This document shows, piece by piece, positions 23,439 through 31,152 of a DNA stretch of 33,524 bases. The stretch is from Chloroflexaceae bacterium (GTDB lineage: Bacteria > Chloroflexota > Chloroflexia > Chloroflexales > Chloroflexaceae): contig JAAUTZ010000039.1 in NCBI GenBank assembly GCA_012031225.1, forward strand, positions 1 through 33,524, read 5' to 3'. Position 1 is the first letter of the stretch; each line of letters opens with the position of its first letter. The translations under genes were made by a program, and so were the position numbers. The notes beneath the pieces were generated by a model. The model worked only from the letters and a program-made list of their open reading frames with translations. It searched no databases and had not been told where the DNA came from.

Positions 23439-23598
23439 CGTGGATAATCAACATCAACGTAGGACACACCTGTTGCCAAGCAGTAGTGGGCGAATTGCGA
23501 AATGTTCACACGTATAACTATCAACCTTTCATAATACGCTCGCCCGCAGGCTACCACGCGCTAGCTTGCGGCACGGACGAAGATAGGAGTCGGATGTA

Positions 23599-24741
23599 AT
23601 GATGGAGCAGTTGCTAGAAATTGCTCGCACTCAGGGTTATCTAACCTACAATGACATCCTTGCGACCTTCCCCCAACCCGAACTGCACATCGCTGATATT
23701 GATCAACTCTGTGCAGACCTCCAAGCGGAGGGGGTCAAAGTCATTGAACCCCACACCGAACACGTTCAGCCCGCCGCCGAAGCCGATGAAGACGAAGCTG
23801 CCGCTGATCTCCCCGGACTTGCTGATATTGCCCTTGATGACCCAGTGCGAATGTATCTCCAGCAGATTGGGCAGGTGCCCCTGCTAACCGCCGAACAAGA
23901 AGTTGAGCTGTCCCGTGCGATGGAACAGGGTGACTTTGCGCGGCGGCAGATGGATGAATTGGGCAGTGAGCTGCCCCGTTGCGACTATCTCCAGCTTGAA
24001 ATGATTTGGATGCAAGGCCGCGAAGCTCGCCAACGCCTGATCCAAGCCAACCTCCGCCTCGTTGTCTCGATTGCCAAAAAGTATACCTCGTATGGCTTGA
24101 CGATGATGGACTTGGTGCAAGAAGGCAATATCGGCTTGATGCGGGCCGTCGAGAAGTTCGACTACACCAAAGGGCATAAGTTCTCGACTTACGCGACATG
24201 GTGGATCCGCCAAGCTATTACCCGTGCGATTGCCGATCAGAGCCGCACGATCCGCCTGCCCGTGCATATGGGCGAGGCGATCAGCCAAGTTAAGCGGACC
24301 TCGCACAAGCTGCAACAGTCTATGCAGCGTGAGCCAACCCCCGAAGAGATTGCCGACGCGATGGGCATTAGCCCGAATAAAGTGCGTCGTACACTCGAAG
24401 CCTCGATGCACCCACTCTCGCTAGAGATGCCGGTTGGTCAGGATGGTGAGGGGCGCATGGGCGACTTTATCGAGGATGACCGCGTGGCGACTCCCGCCGA
24501 AGCAGCAGCGGCTTCGATGTTGCGTGAGCAGATCGAGGAGGTGTTGCAAAAGCTGCCCGAACGTGAGCGCAAGATTATCCAGCTGCGCTACGGGCTAAAG
24601 GATGGGCGTTACCGCACACTTGAGGAAGTAGGCGTGGAGTTTGGGATTACCCGTGAGCGCATCCGCCAGATCGAAGCCGTTGCGCTCCGCAAGTTGCGCC
24701 ACCCCCATCTGGGCAAGAAGCTACGCGGCTATCTCGATTAG
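23599..24741 (+). CDS. rpoD: RNA polymerase sigma factor RpoD/SigA
   Basis: 380 residues with all regions of a primary-type sigma-70 factor. Residues 1-52 look like region 1.1 ([16 protein letters not shown]), then an acidic linker (60-75). Region 1.2 is at 81-110 ([11 protein letters not shown]), region 2 at about 145-216 with the core- and -10-binding block ([22 protein letters not shown]), region 3 at about 220-300 and region 4 at 310-380 with the -35 helix-turn-helix ([20 protein letters not shown]). It recruits RNA polymerase to TTGACA/TATAAT promoters like those seen here. Presence of region 1.1 favours the primary factor over group 2. AGGAG lies nine bases before the first of two ATGs. 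Its leader carries a terminator, so expression is probably controlled by read-through. Confidence 0.92.
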   Translation: MMEQLLEIARTQGYLTYNDILATFPQPELHIADIDQLCADLQAEGVKVIEPHTEHVQPAAEADEDEAAADLPGLADIALDDPVRMYLQQIGQVPLLTAEQEVELSRAMEQGDFARRQMDELGSELPRCDYLQLEMIWMQGREARQRLIQANLRLVVSIAKKYTSYGLTMMDLVQEGNIGLMRAVEKFDYTKGHKFSTYATWWIRQAITRAIADQSRTIRLPVHMGEAISQVKRTSHKLQQSMQREPTPEEIADAMGISPNKVRRTLEASMHPLSLEMPVGQDGEGRMGDFIEDDRVATPAEAAAASMLREQIEEVLQKLPERERKIIQLRYGLKDGRYRTLEEVGVEFGITRERIRQIEAVALRKLRHPHLGKKLRGYLD

Positions 24742-24807
24742 GTGCAGTCCGTTGCATTCTGTGCAGGGGGCGGCACCGCGCACGCTCAAGAAACTACCGC
24801 ACTACGT

Positions 24808-24838
24808 CTGACATACGTGTGCATTTCTATGGTAGAAT
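24808..24838 (+). promoter_or_regulatory. Possible promoter for the paralogous membrane-protein pair
   Basis: CTGACA (24808-24813) and TAGAAT (24833-24838) with a 19-base spacer, longer than ideal. It lies about 53 bases before the ATG at 24891. Confidence 0.4.
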
Positions 24839-24890
24839 ATGCAAAACATTCACGCCCCCGGGATCCTGCTTTGAATAGGGAGAAACACGT

Positions 24891-26282
24891 ATGACCGACC
24901 CCGATAGCATTTTACAACTGGGGATCGAAGCGGCAAAAGAAGGTAACAATCGTGATGCGCGGGAACTATTCCGCTTGCTCGTGAAAGAAGACCCGCGCAA
25001 CGCACGCGGCTGGCTGTGGCTGGCAGGTGTTGCCGAGACCAACGACGAACGCATCAACGCGCTTCAGCAGGTGTATGCATTGGAGCCAGACAATCAACTC
25101 GCACGCGATGGCTTGCGTGCGCTTGGGGTAGATGTAGGCTCCGATCCAAAACCTGCCCCTGTTCCGGCTGCACCGCCGCCACCAATCAAGGCTGCGCCCC
25201 CACCTCCACCAGCTGCGGCAGACATGGATTTCGATGATCCGTTTGCTGAACTAGATAGCCTCTCGGATGCGTTTGGGCAGGATCCGGGGGCAGTGCGCCG
25301 CGAGGATTCTGTCGCTACCTCCAACCTTACCCCGCTCGATGATACTGAAGCAGCGGAGGTCCGTGCTGCGGCAAGTAGCCGTCCCCGCACCCTTAGCAGT
25401 GGCAGCACCAAGAAAGATAGCAGTAGTTCGCGCAAGACGGGTGATCTGAGTAGTTCATCCAAGAAGGATTCCGCACGGAGTAGCACGGCGAGTTCAAGCC
25501 GCAAAGCCACGATGCCAGACAAAACCAACAACGATATTCGCAAGCACAAATACTACCCCCTCCTGCTGTTTCTCACGGCACTGGTCGTGCTGTGTGGGGC
25601 ATTCGCAGTTTTCGATGGGGCCGGACGGATCCGCGCCCTATTCGGTGGTGGGCAGCAAACGGCACAACAACCATCGCAGCCGGAGCAGCCGGTTGACCCG
25701 AACGCATCGCAGCCGGAGCAGCCAGTTGACCCGAACGCACCGCAGCCGGAGCAGCCAGTTGATCCGAACGCACCGCAGCTAGAGCAGCCACCGCTGCCGC
25801 CCAACGATCAGCCAGCCCCGCCAGACCAGCCCGCACCGATCCCGCCCGTTGGTGATCCAGCTACGGCTAATCCGAGCCTGAACAATCCAAATACGATCCT
25901 AGAGTCGAATGGGTGGTTCTACAACTTCCCGACTGCCACGTATGCAGTGCGTTTGCCCTCACCGCTTGGGGGCTTGGATGCACGCGGGCAGTTTGCACTG
26001 GTGCTGACGTTCGTCTCAAATGGGACAGGGCAGGCTCAACCCGTGCCGGCCGATTTCTTTGTGCTACGCGATGCACAGGGGCGGGTTTACTTCCCATCGC
26101 CCGAAGCCTCCGCTGCCTACCGTGCGAGTGGTGGCGTGGCGGATATTAGCTTGGGCGATGTGATCCCTGCCGACGGGGTAACACGCAGTCTCCCGCTCGT
26201 CTTTGACACTGCGCCGGACGCAAGTGGCCTGCTCTTCTTTGCACCCAGCAATCCCGATCAGGGGTGGTTGGTGTTGCCCTAG
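24891..26282 (+). CDS. Membrane protein with TPR-like cytoplasmic head and extracellular Pro-rich stalk (paralogue A)
   Basis: 463 residues. Residues 8-80 form a TPR-like helical domain (EAAKEGNNRDARELFRLLV, then ARGWLWLAGV). A Pro/Ala stretch (86-110) and a long Ser/Lys/Arg-rich disordered linker (160-215) follow. One transmembrane helix is at 222-242, preceded by positive charge, which puts the N-terminus inside. Outside lies a stalk with three 11-residue QPEQPVDPNA repeats (262-294) and a C-terminal beta-type domain (about 340-463, TFVSNGTGQAQPVPADFFVL), loosely like DUF4352. Function unknown; it resembles a signal-relay or envelope-tethering protein. GGGAGA precedes the ATG. The next gene is a paralogue, 12 bases downstream. 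Confidence 0.88.
   Translation: MTDPDSILQLGIEAAKEGNNRDARELFRLLVKEDPRNARGWLWLAGVAETNDERINALQQVYALEPDNQLARDGLRALGVDVGSDPKPAPVPAAPPPPIKAAPPPPPAAADMDFDDPFAELDSLSDAFGQDPGAVRREDSVATSNLTPLDDTEAAEVRAAASSRPRTLSSGSTKKDSSSSRKTGDLSSSSKKDSARSSTASSSRKATMPDKTNNDIRKHKYYPLLLFLTALVVLCGAFAVFDGAGRIRALFGGGQQTAQQPSQPEQPVDPNASQPEQPVDPNAPQPEQPVDPNAPQLEQPPLPPNDQPAPPDQPAPIPPVGDPATANPSLNNPNTILESNGWFYNFPTATYAVRLPSPLGGLDARGQFALVLTFVSNGTGQAQPVPADFFVLRDAQGRVYFPSPEASAAYRASGGVADISLGDVIPADGVTRSLPLVFDTAPDASGLLFFAPSNPDQGWLVLP
25674..25790 (+). repeat. 33-bp tandem repeats encoding QPEQPVDPNA stalk units
   Basis: Three nearly identical 33-base units and a partial, diverged fourth encode residues 262-300 of paralogue A. The unit length keeps the frame, so the stalk can lengthen or shorten by recombination. 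Confidence 0.85.
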
Positions 26283-26294
26283 CCTGATGCGTCT

Positions 26295-27302
26295 GTGACG
26301 GCTGAAACAGCAGACGGATCATCCCCGCGAGGACAATCGGAACAAGCGAAACAAGCGGAACCGCATCCGATTGTCCTCGAACGGCTCCTGCGCCGCTGTG
26401 CCAAAATTGCGCCGACCAACCCGCAAGGCGCACTTGCCCTTGCCCACCTGCTGCACCGCAGCTACCCCAATGATGTGCGCGTGCAACAGGTGATCACGGT
26501 GCTAGAAGCCCGCCTTGCTGCGCCGCTCCGCCCTGTTCAGGCGGCGGCACCACCTGCCCACCCAACACCGCCGCCCTACACTCCGCCCCCGATTCGCACG
26601 ATCCCGCCCACCCCCAAACGGCACGGCATGGCGGGCATTGCCCTAGGGGCGCGGCGACGGCAACCATCGTTCTGGCAACTGCTCGTGATTGGCAGCGTGA
26701 TTGTTGCGCTGCTTGGCGTGGCGATTACCAATGGCGCACTGCCCAACCTAAGCCTGAGTAGCGACTCGCGGCGCACGGTGAGCGATCTGTTCAATCCCGC
26801 CCCAACCGCTCTGCTGCTCCCGACGCTGAGTGTGCCGCCCGTGCCGCCCGCACCTCCGCCCACCCCTGCGCCGCCCTACCAGCCCACCCCGATGCCGATT
26901 GGCAAGGTGCAGACGTATGGGCTGTGGCAGGGCACCGTGACCCTACCGGAGCATGTGGCGTGGCTCGATGAGCCGCTCGCGGATGTGCCCCCACAAGGCC
27001 GCCTGCTGGTAGCGATTATGACGATCAGCAACCTGACTGGTGAAGCCCGCCCGATCCCACCCGACCTGTTTGTGTTGGTTGACGCACAGCTAAACTTCTA
27101 CCGCCCGCTTGCAGGGGCCTCAACACGCCTGCTGGAGCAGTATGGGCGGGGCACAGTGGGCGATCTGGCATTGGAAGAAGCCATTCCGGGCGGGGGCACG
27201 CTGGTCAGTGTGCCGCTCGTATTTGATGTCCCTGCCGAGCAAGGGGGCTTTGTGCTGGTGATGGGCGAATTTGCCGATACCGGCTGGCAGGTGCAGCCGT
27301 AA
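26295..27302 (+). CDS. Membrane protein with Pro-rich linkers and C-terminal beta domain (paralogue B)
   Basis: 335 residues with the layout of the gene before it: a short helical cytoplasmic domain (about 24-75, LERLLRRCAKIAPTNPQGAL), a Pro-rich linker (80-108), a basic patch, one transmembrane helix (126-146), a second Pro-rich linker (178-202) and a C-terminal beta-type domain (205-335). The C-terminal domains align clearly: SNLTGEARPIPPDLFVLVDAQ here against SNGTGQAQPVPADFFVLRDAQ in paralogue A, and both end PLVFD...GW.V.P. The start is GTG at 26295, 12 bases after the previous stop and without a ribosome site, so translation is probably coupled; no earlier in-frame ATG exists. Function unknown. 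Confidence 0.82.
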   Translation: MTAETADGSSPRGQSEQAKQAEPHPIVLERLLRRCAKIAPTNPQGALALAHLLHRSYPNDVRVQQVITVLEARLAAPLRPVQAAAPPAHPTPPPYTPPPIRTIPPTPKRHGMAGIALGARRRQPSFWQLLVIGSVIVALLGVAITNGALPNLSLSSDSRRTVSDLFNPAPTALLLPTLSVPPVPPAPPPTPAPPYQPTPMPIGKVQTYGLWQGTVTLPEHVAWLDEPLADVPPQGRLLVAIMTISNLTGEARPIPPDLFVLVDAQLNFYRPLAGASTRLLEQYGRGTVGDLALEEAIPGGGTLVSVPLVFDVPAEQGGFVLVMGEFADTGWQVQP

Positions 27303-27317
27303 GGGTCACTGCACGTC

Positions 27318-28298
27318 TCAGGGAGTGCTGCTGATTACCGCCTGTGCGCTTTGCCACTGCGCCACCTGCTCGCGCAGATCGCTGCCATCGCGGGCTTGCT
27401 GATGCTCCTGATACAGGATGGTCATCCAGATTGGGAGCGGCGGCAGGGCAAGGATCAGCCCGCATACCCACGCGAAGGCACTGATGCCCTGTGCCAGCGG
27501 CGATTCACTGCCGAGCACAAAGAGCAGCGGCAACGGCAGAAGCGTGCCCACCGCAAGACTGACGACTAACGCCAGCACCCCAAACAGCGTCGCCGTGATG
27601 ATCCACACCAGTATGTTGTAGCCCAAGCGATAGCCCAACAAGGCGATGCTCTCTTGGATGGCTTGGCCAAAGGTATGCTTGCCCTGCATAAACGGCTGCA
27701 TTGCATAGACCATACTGGTCAAGGTTGCGCCACTCACTACGATGGCGATCAAGTAGGTGGCAAGCAGCATAACAATCCCAACCACAACACTTATCACGGA
27801 GACTACCTCGCCCACTACTCCGCCGCCCGATCCGACAGAGCCTGCACTCGCCAAGCCGACAAAGCCGAATATGGCGGGACAGATGCAGATGAACGAGATT
27901 GTTGAACTGGCGGTCTGGGCGACAATTTGGAACCCCAAGCTGTAGATCAGCATCCCGAACAGGCGCACCGGATTGACCCAGAGTGTGCGCCACACATTGA
28001 ACGGGGTGCCTTGCTGCAAGTTGAGCGTGATCTGACTCAGCGATTGCAGGAACATAAGTGGTAGCGGCAGCCAGAGCAGCAGGAGCAATAGGAACAGCCA
28101 GAGATTCTCGCTGATGAACGCCGCCCCCGTTGCAATCGCAAGTGGCACAATCAAGATTGCGGTGGGCAACAGGAAGCTGAAGAAGCCGCGCCGATAGAGC
28201 AGCAAGCCGGCATCTACGAGGCGCAGCGCGGCGGCGGAGTTGGTGGCGAGGCTGTGCCGGCGTGCGTTGCGGCTTGCGCTAGCGTTCGGGGATGGCAT
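27318..28298 (-). CDS. Polytopic membrane protein of unknown function
   Basis: 326 residues from the ATG at 28298. That start overlaps the end of the DUF4350 gene by 20 bases, typical of coupled translation; a further upstream in-frame ATG (28379) would add 27 Cys-rich residues unlike a real N-terminus. About six or seven hydrophobic segments: near FFSFLLPTAILIVPLAIA, LWLFLLLLLLWLPLPL, LFGMLIYSLGFQIVA, a Gly/Val-rich pair, ILVWIITATLFGVLALVV and the C-terminal ILALPPLPIW. A conserved-looking loop reads MQPFMQGKHTFGQAIQESI. It resembles the membrane part of glycerophosphodiesterase-type or DUF-type proteins, but I cannot name a family. Last gene of the hydrolase-DUF4350 operon. Confidence 0.78.
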   Translation of the reverse strand: MPSPNASASRNARRHSLATNSAAALRLVDAGLLLYRRGFFSFLLPTAILIVPLAIATGAAFISENLWLFLLLLLLWLPLPLMFLQSLSQITLNLQQGTPFNVWRTLWVNPVRLFGMLIYSLGFQIVAQTASSTISFICICPAIFGFVGLASAGSVGSGGGVVGEVVSVISVVVGIVMLLATYLIAIVVSGATLTSMVYAMQPFMQGKHTFGQAIQESIALLGYRLGYNILVWIITATLFGVLALVVSLAVGTLLPLPLLFVLGSESPLAQGISAFAWVCGLILALPPLPIWMTILYQEHQQARDGSDLREQVAQWQSAQAVISSTP

Positions 28299-29448
28299 CG
28301 GCAGTGGTGACAAGGTGCAATAGCTCCTGTTCGGTGAGGTTGGTGCGCTGCAAGGCGTGCAGCAGATGTAGCAGCGCATCTGCGTCTAGCTCGCGGTAGC
28401 GGCGTAGCTCGGCGACCAACTCCGCATCCGCGAGGCGTGGGTTCAGCCCGTATGGGCGGGCGAGGCGACGCTTGAGCGTGGTGTGGTAGTGCTGGGCAAT
28501 GAAACGACGCTGCTTGCCGCGCTGCATAAGGTCCGCCATACTCTCGACATACTCGGCACTGTTGCGCTGGGCTACGTCCTCGCGCAGTGGGATCGGCGTG
28601 CCGAAGCGTCTGCCCGTTGCCAGCAGGTACAGCCCTACCACACCCACGCCATACAGCAACGCCCAGCCCCACGCGCTAGTGAAGATGGCGTGGCGGAGCG
28701 ATGGCTCGGTGACAAAGCCGTGATGATACTCATCGAAGAGCAGGGTAGCGTTGCGCGGCAGGCGATTGAGAATATTGAGCACGAAGCCCGCACTGCGTTC
28801 ATCGCGCAGCCCAGCATTGGTAAAAGGGTAGGCACTGGCACTGACGTAGATGTAGCCCAAGCCATAGCGCATGCCCGCCACGACCACACCATCGGGTACA
28901 CCCGCCAGTGCCACCAGTTCGGTACGCGGGCTACGGATGACCTGATCGGCTCGCACGGGGAGCGTTGCAAGCGGCGGCTGATCGAAGATGGGCTGCAAAA
29001 TCGGCACCTCTGGCAGAGCCGGTTCCACGCCCGTATCGCCCGCGTTGCCGCCGTAGGGCACCACCTCTACCTCGAGTTGCTCTAGCAACAGGTTGCTGCT
29101 TGCAAAAGCGCGGTTGCGCTCATCAGCAAGGATCAGCGTGCCGCCCTGCTCCACCCACGCCAGCACCGCATCGGCTTGCTCACGCAGCACGGGGCGGCTC
29201 GGATTGAGCATAAACAGCGCGTCGGTTTGGGAGCTAAGGGCAAAGTCGGTATACTCAAGGCGTTGGGCATCATACCCCAGTTGGCGCGTCCAGCGCAGCA
29301 GAGCCAGCGCACCATCGGAGCCGCTGGAGTGGGTTGTGGTGATGGTGTCGGTGCGCTCCTGCTCCGCCGGATCGGGCATCAGCAGGATGAACAGGGCCAG
29401 CCCGGCGAATAGCCCCAGCACCAGTAGCAGATCGCGCTGGCGTGCCAT
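28279..29448 (-). CDS. DUF4350 domain membrane protein
   Basis: 389 residues. TM1 at about 7-24, an extracytoplasmic domain built like a Rossmann-type fold (ALALLRWTRQLGYDAQRLEYTDF at 47-69, then AWVEQGGTLILADERN), the family motif FDEYHHG (238-244), TM2 at 256-278 and a cytoplasmic helical tail rich in Arg and Leu. DUF4350 proteins are often encoded with MoxR ATPases and DUF58 proteins; neither is here. The start ATG lies three bases after the stop of the alpha/beta hydrolase gene, and the stop overlaps the next gene, so the three form an operon. Function unknown. Confidence 0.87.
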   Translation of the reverse strand: MARQRDLLLVLGLFAGLALFILLMPDPAEQERTDTITTTHSSGSDGALALLRWTRQLGYDAQRLEYTDFALSSQTDALFMLNPSRPVLREQADAVLAWVEQGGTLILADERNRAFASSNLLLEQLEVEVVPYGGNAGDTGVEPALPEVPILQPIFDQPPLATLPVRADQVIRSPRTELVALAGVPDGVVVAGMRYGLGYIYVSASAYPFTNAGLRDERSAGFVLNILNRLPRNATLLFDEYHHGFVTEPSLRHAIFTSAWGWALLYGVGVVGLYLLATGRRFGTPIPLREDVAQRNSAEYVESMADLMQRGKQRRFIAQHYHTTLKRRLARPYGLNPRLADAELVAELRRYRELDADALLHLLHALQRTNLTEQELLHLVTTADAIPER

Positions 29449-29451
29449 CGC

Positions 29452-31002
29452 TTAGGCTGCACTCAGGAAACTGCGGGCAAAAGCCAGCACATCGGGATCA
29501 TCGAAGTAGGCGTGGTGATGCACCCCGCTCTGCAAGATGCGCCCGCCCAAGAGGGGGCTGTGTGGCTCATCTATGCGGATCATGCTATCGGTACGCACGA
29601 CCAGATCATTCGGGGCGGCAAGGAACACCTGCACCGCCAGCGATTGCAATGCCTCGCGGAAGTTCGGCTGGGGGATCGTAAGCGGGTTGAAATCCGCCGT
29701 GACTGCCGCATAGCGTGTGCTGGGGGCAGCGGTGGGGGCATTCAGGCGGAATAGGAAATCGCTGGTCGGCGACATTGCCTCCAGCCCCGGCAGATCAAAC
29801 AGGAGTTGGGCACTGGCCCGCAACACCAAGCCCAGCCCCTGAATGGTAAAAGCTGTTGCCACGCCCGCATCGGCAATCGAGGTGAGCCAACTGACCGTGC
29901 TGAAGCCCATTGCCAAGAGCCGATCCCAGCGTTCATAATCGGCGATTTCGGTGCCTGCATTGGGGGTGCCGATCATCATGACGTGCTTGATCGTCAGGCG
30001 CGGGGTGGGCGTTTCGAGTTCGACCAGACTACGCGCAACTAAGCCGCCGCGACTGTGGGCGAGAATATCGGCGTGCAGGCGCAGATCGTTGGGGATGCGT
30101 TCGATCAGGGCGCGGGCATTATCCAGTGGACTCGTCAGGATCGAGGGGTGATCGTAGGCGAGGATTGCATCGTAGCTGCCGCCGAAATCTTGGATCCAGT
30201 TGCGCGGCAGGCTCCGTTCGCTGCGGCTCGTGAAGCCGTGCAGAAAGAGCAGGATGCGGTATTCGCGCTGCTCTGGGAAACGCGCCCGCCACGCGCCAAT
30301 GTCATCGAGCGGATTGACGAACGTGCCATCAGGGGCCACATTCCAGATCCGGAGCGGTACTTCTTGGCGACGGATCAGGGTGTTCAGATTGCTCTCGATG
30401 GGCGCACGTACCAGATGCAGCACGCGCTCGGTTGCGCTGCCTAGCCCGCCGCGACTGACGGCATCGAAGGGCAGGGCGGGATCGCTCGGCGGGGGGGTGT
30501 CTGTCACCAGCCGATGTACCGGGAAGTGCAGCGTGCCCATATCGCCCATGCCGCCCATGCCCCGCTCGACAACATCGAAGGGCAAGGCTTCGTCGTCGCG
30601 TAGCTCTGGTTGGGGCAACGCAACATCGTAGATCACGCCATCGTCGGTATGGATTGCCTGCACGAGGGCGTAACACGCCGCCTCACCCGGATCGGGGGTG
30701 TAGGCGAGTGTGGCCATTTGCGCCTGTGCTGGCTGATCAGAAAGTCCGGGCACGCTGGGCATCCCCGTCACAGGGGGCGGCGCTGGGCTGAGATTGAGCA
30801 TCACGGGGGGTTGGGCTGCGCTGAAGCCGTGCGTGTGCAGGATTGGCATGGGATCGCCGGGATCGAGGCTAGCTTCACCGCGAAAGGCGATCTCATCATC
30901 AGCGGTAGTCATGCGGGCAGTCCCCTGCATTGACCGCATCGGGTGTAGCACAAGCGATGGGCTGAGGTGTATATCGCCGGTTCCGTGTAGCTGATGTTCC
31001 AT
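29452..31002 (-). CDS. Alpha/beta hydrolase with large N-terminal extension
   Basis: 516 residues from the ATG at 31002, which has GGAGG seven bases upstream. The frame stays open to 31203, but those codons lie upstream of the promoter at 31049-31076. Residues 1-215 are unrecognised, Pro/Met-rich and probably partly disordered. The hydrolase domain has the oxyanion-hole strand LLFLHGFTSR (251-260), the nucleophile elbow AHSRGG (Ser317; the first Gly of GxSxG is Ala), IGTPNAGTE (344-352), a candidate acid Asp466 (APNDLVV) and a candidate His in GVHHHAYF (495-497). That pattern is close to PGAP1/lipase-like esterases. No signal peptide is visible. Substrate unknown. First gene of an operon with DUF4350 and a membrane protein. 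Confidence 0.85.
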   Translation of the reverse strand: MEHQLHGTGDIHLSPSLVLHPMRSMQGTARMTTADDEIAFRGEASLDPGDPMPILHTHGFSAAQPPVMLNLSPAPPPVTGMPSVPGLSDQPAQAQMATLAYTPDPGEAACYALVQAIHTDDGVIYDVALPQPELRDDEALPFDVVERGMGGMGDMGTLHFPVHRLVTDTPPPSDPALPFDAVSRGGLGSATERVLHLVRAPIESNLNTLIRRQEVPLRIWNVAPDGTFVNPLDDIGAWRARFPEQREYRILLFLHGFTSRSERSLPRNWIQDFGGSYDAILAYDHPSILTSPLDNARALIERIPNDLRLHADILAHSRGGLVARSLVELETPTPRLTIKHVMMIGTPNAGTEIADYERWDRLLAMGFSTVSWLTSIADAGVATAFTIQGLGLVLRASAQLLFDLPGLEAMSPTSDFLFRLNAPTAAPSTRYAAVTADFNPLTIPQPNFREALQSLAVQVFLAAPNDLVVRTDSMIRIDEPHSPLLGGRILQSGVHHHAYFDDPDVLAFARSFLSAA

Positions 31003-31048
31003 AGGTGCCCTCCCAGTGGCATGCGCCAAGTCGTGTATTTCCCCTTTG

Positions 31049-31076
31049 ATTATGCCACATGCACGCCAATCGTCAA
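31049..31076 (-). promoter_or_regulatory. Promoter of the hydrolase-DUF4350 operon
   Basis: TTGACG (31071-31076), a 16-base spacer and CATAAT (31049-31054) preceded by an extended TGG on the minus strand. The start would be about 40 bases before the ATG at 31002, which supports that start codon. Confidence 0.65.
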
Positions 31077-31086
31077 ATCCCCTGAC

Positions 31087-31115
31087 TTGACAGCCGCCCG
31101 CCAATTTCCTACCAT
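31087..31115 (+). promoter_or_regulatory. Promoter of pcrA
   Basis: A perfect TTGACA (31087-31092), a 17-base spacer and TACCAT (31110-31115). The start near 31122 lies after the upstream in-frame ATG at 30994, so the first usable start is 31153. It is back to back with the operon promoter at 31049-31076. Confidence 0.65.
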
Positions 31116-31152
31116 ACCCGCAGAGGCCAAACACAAAGAAAGTACGTACCTG

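Noticed and set aside
30994-31152. 53-codon N-terminal extension of pcrA
   Set aside because: It begins before the TTGACA-17-TACCAT promoter, overlaps the divergent hydrolase promoter, and has no PcrA-like sequence.
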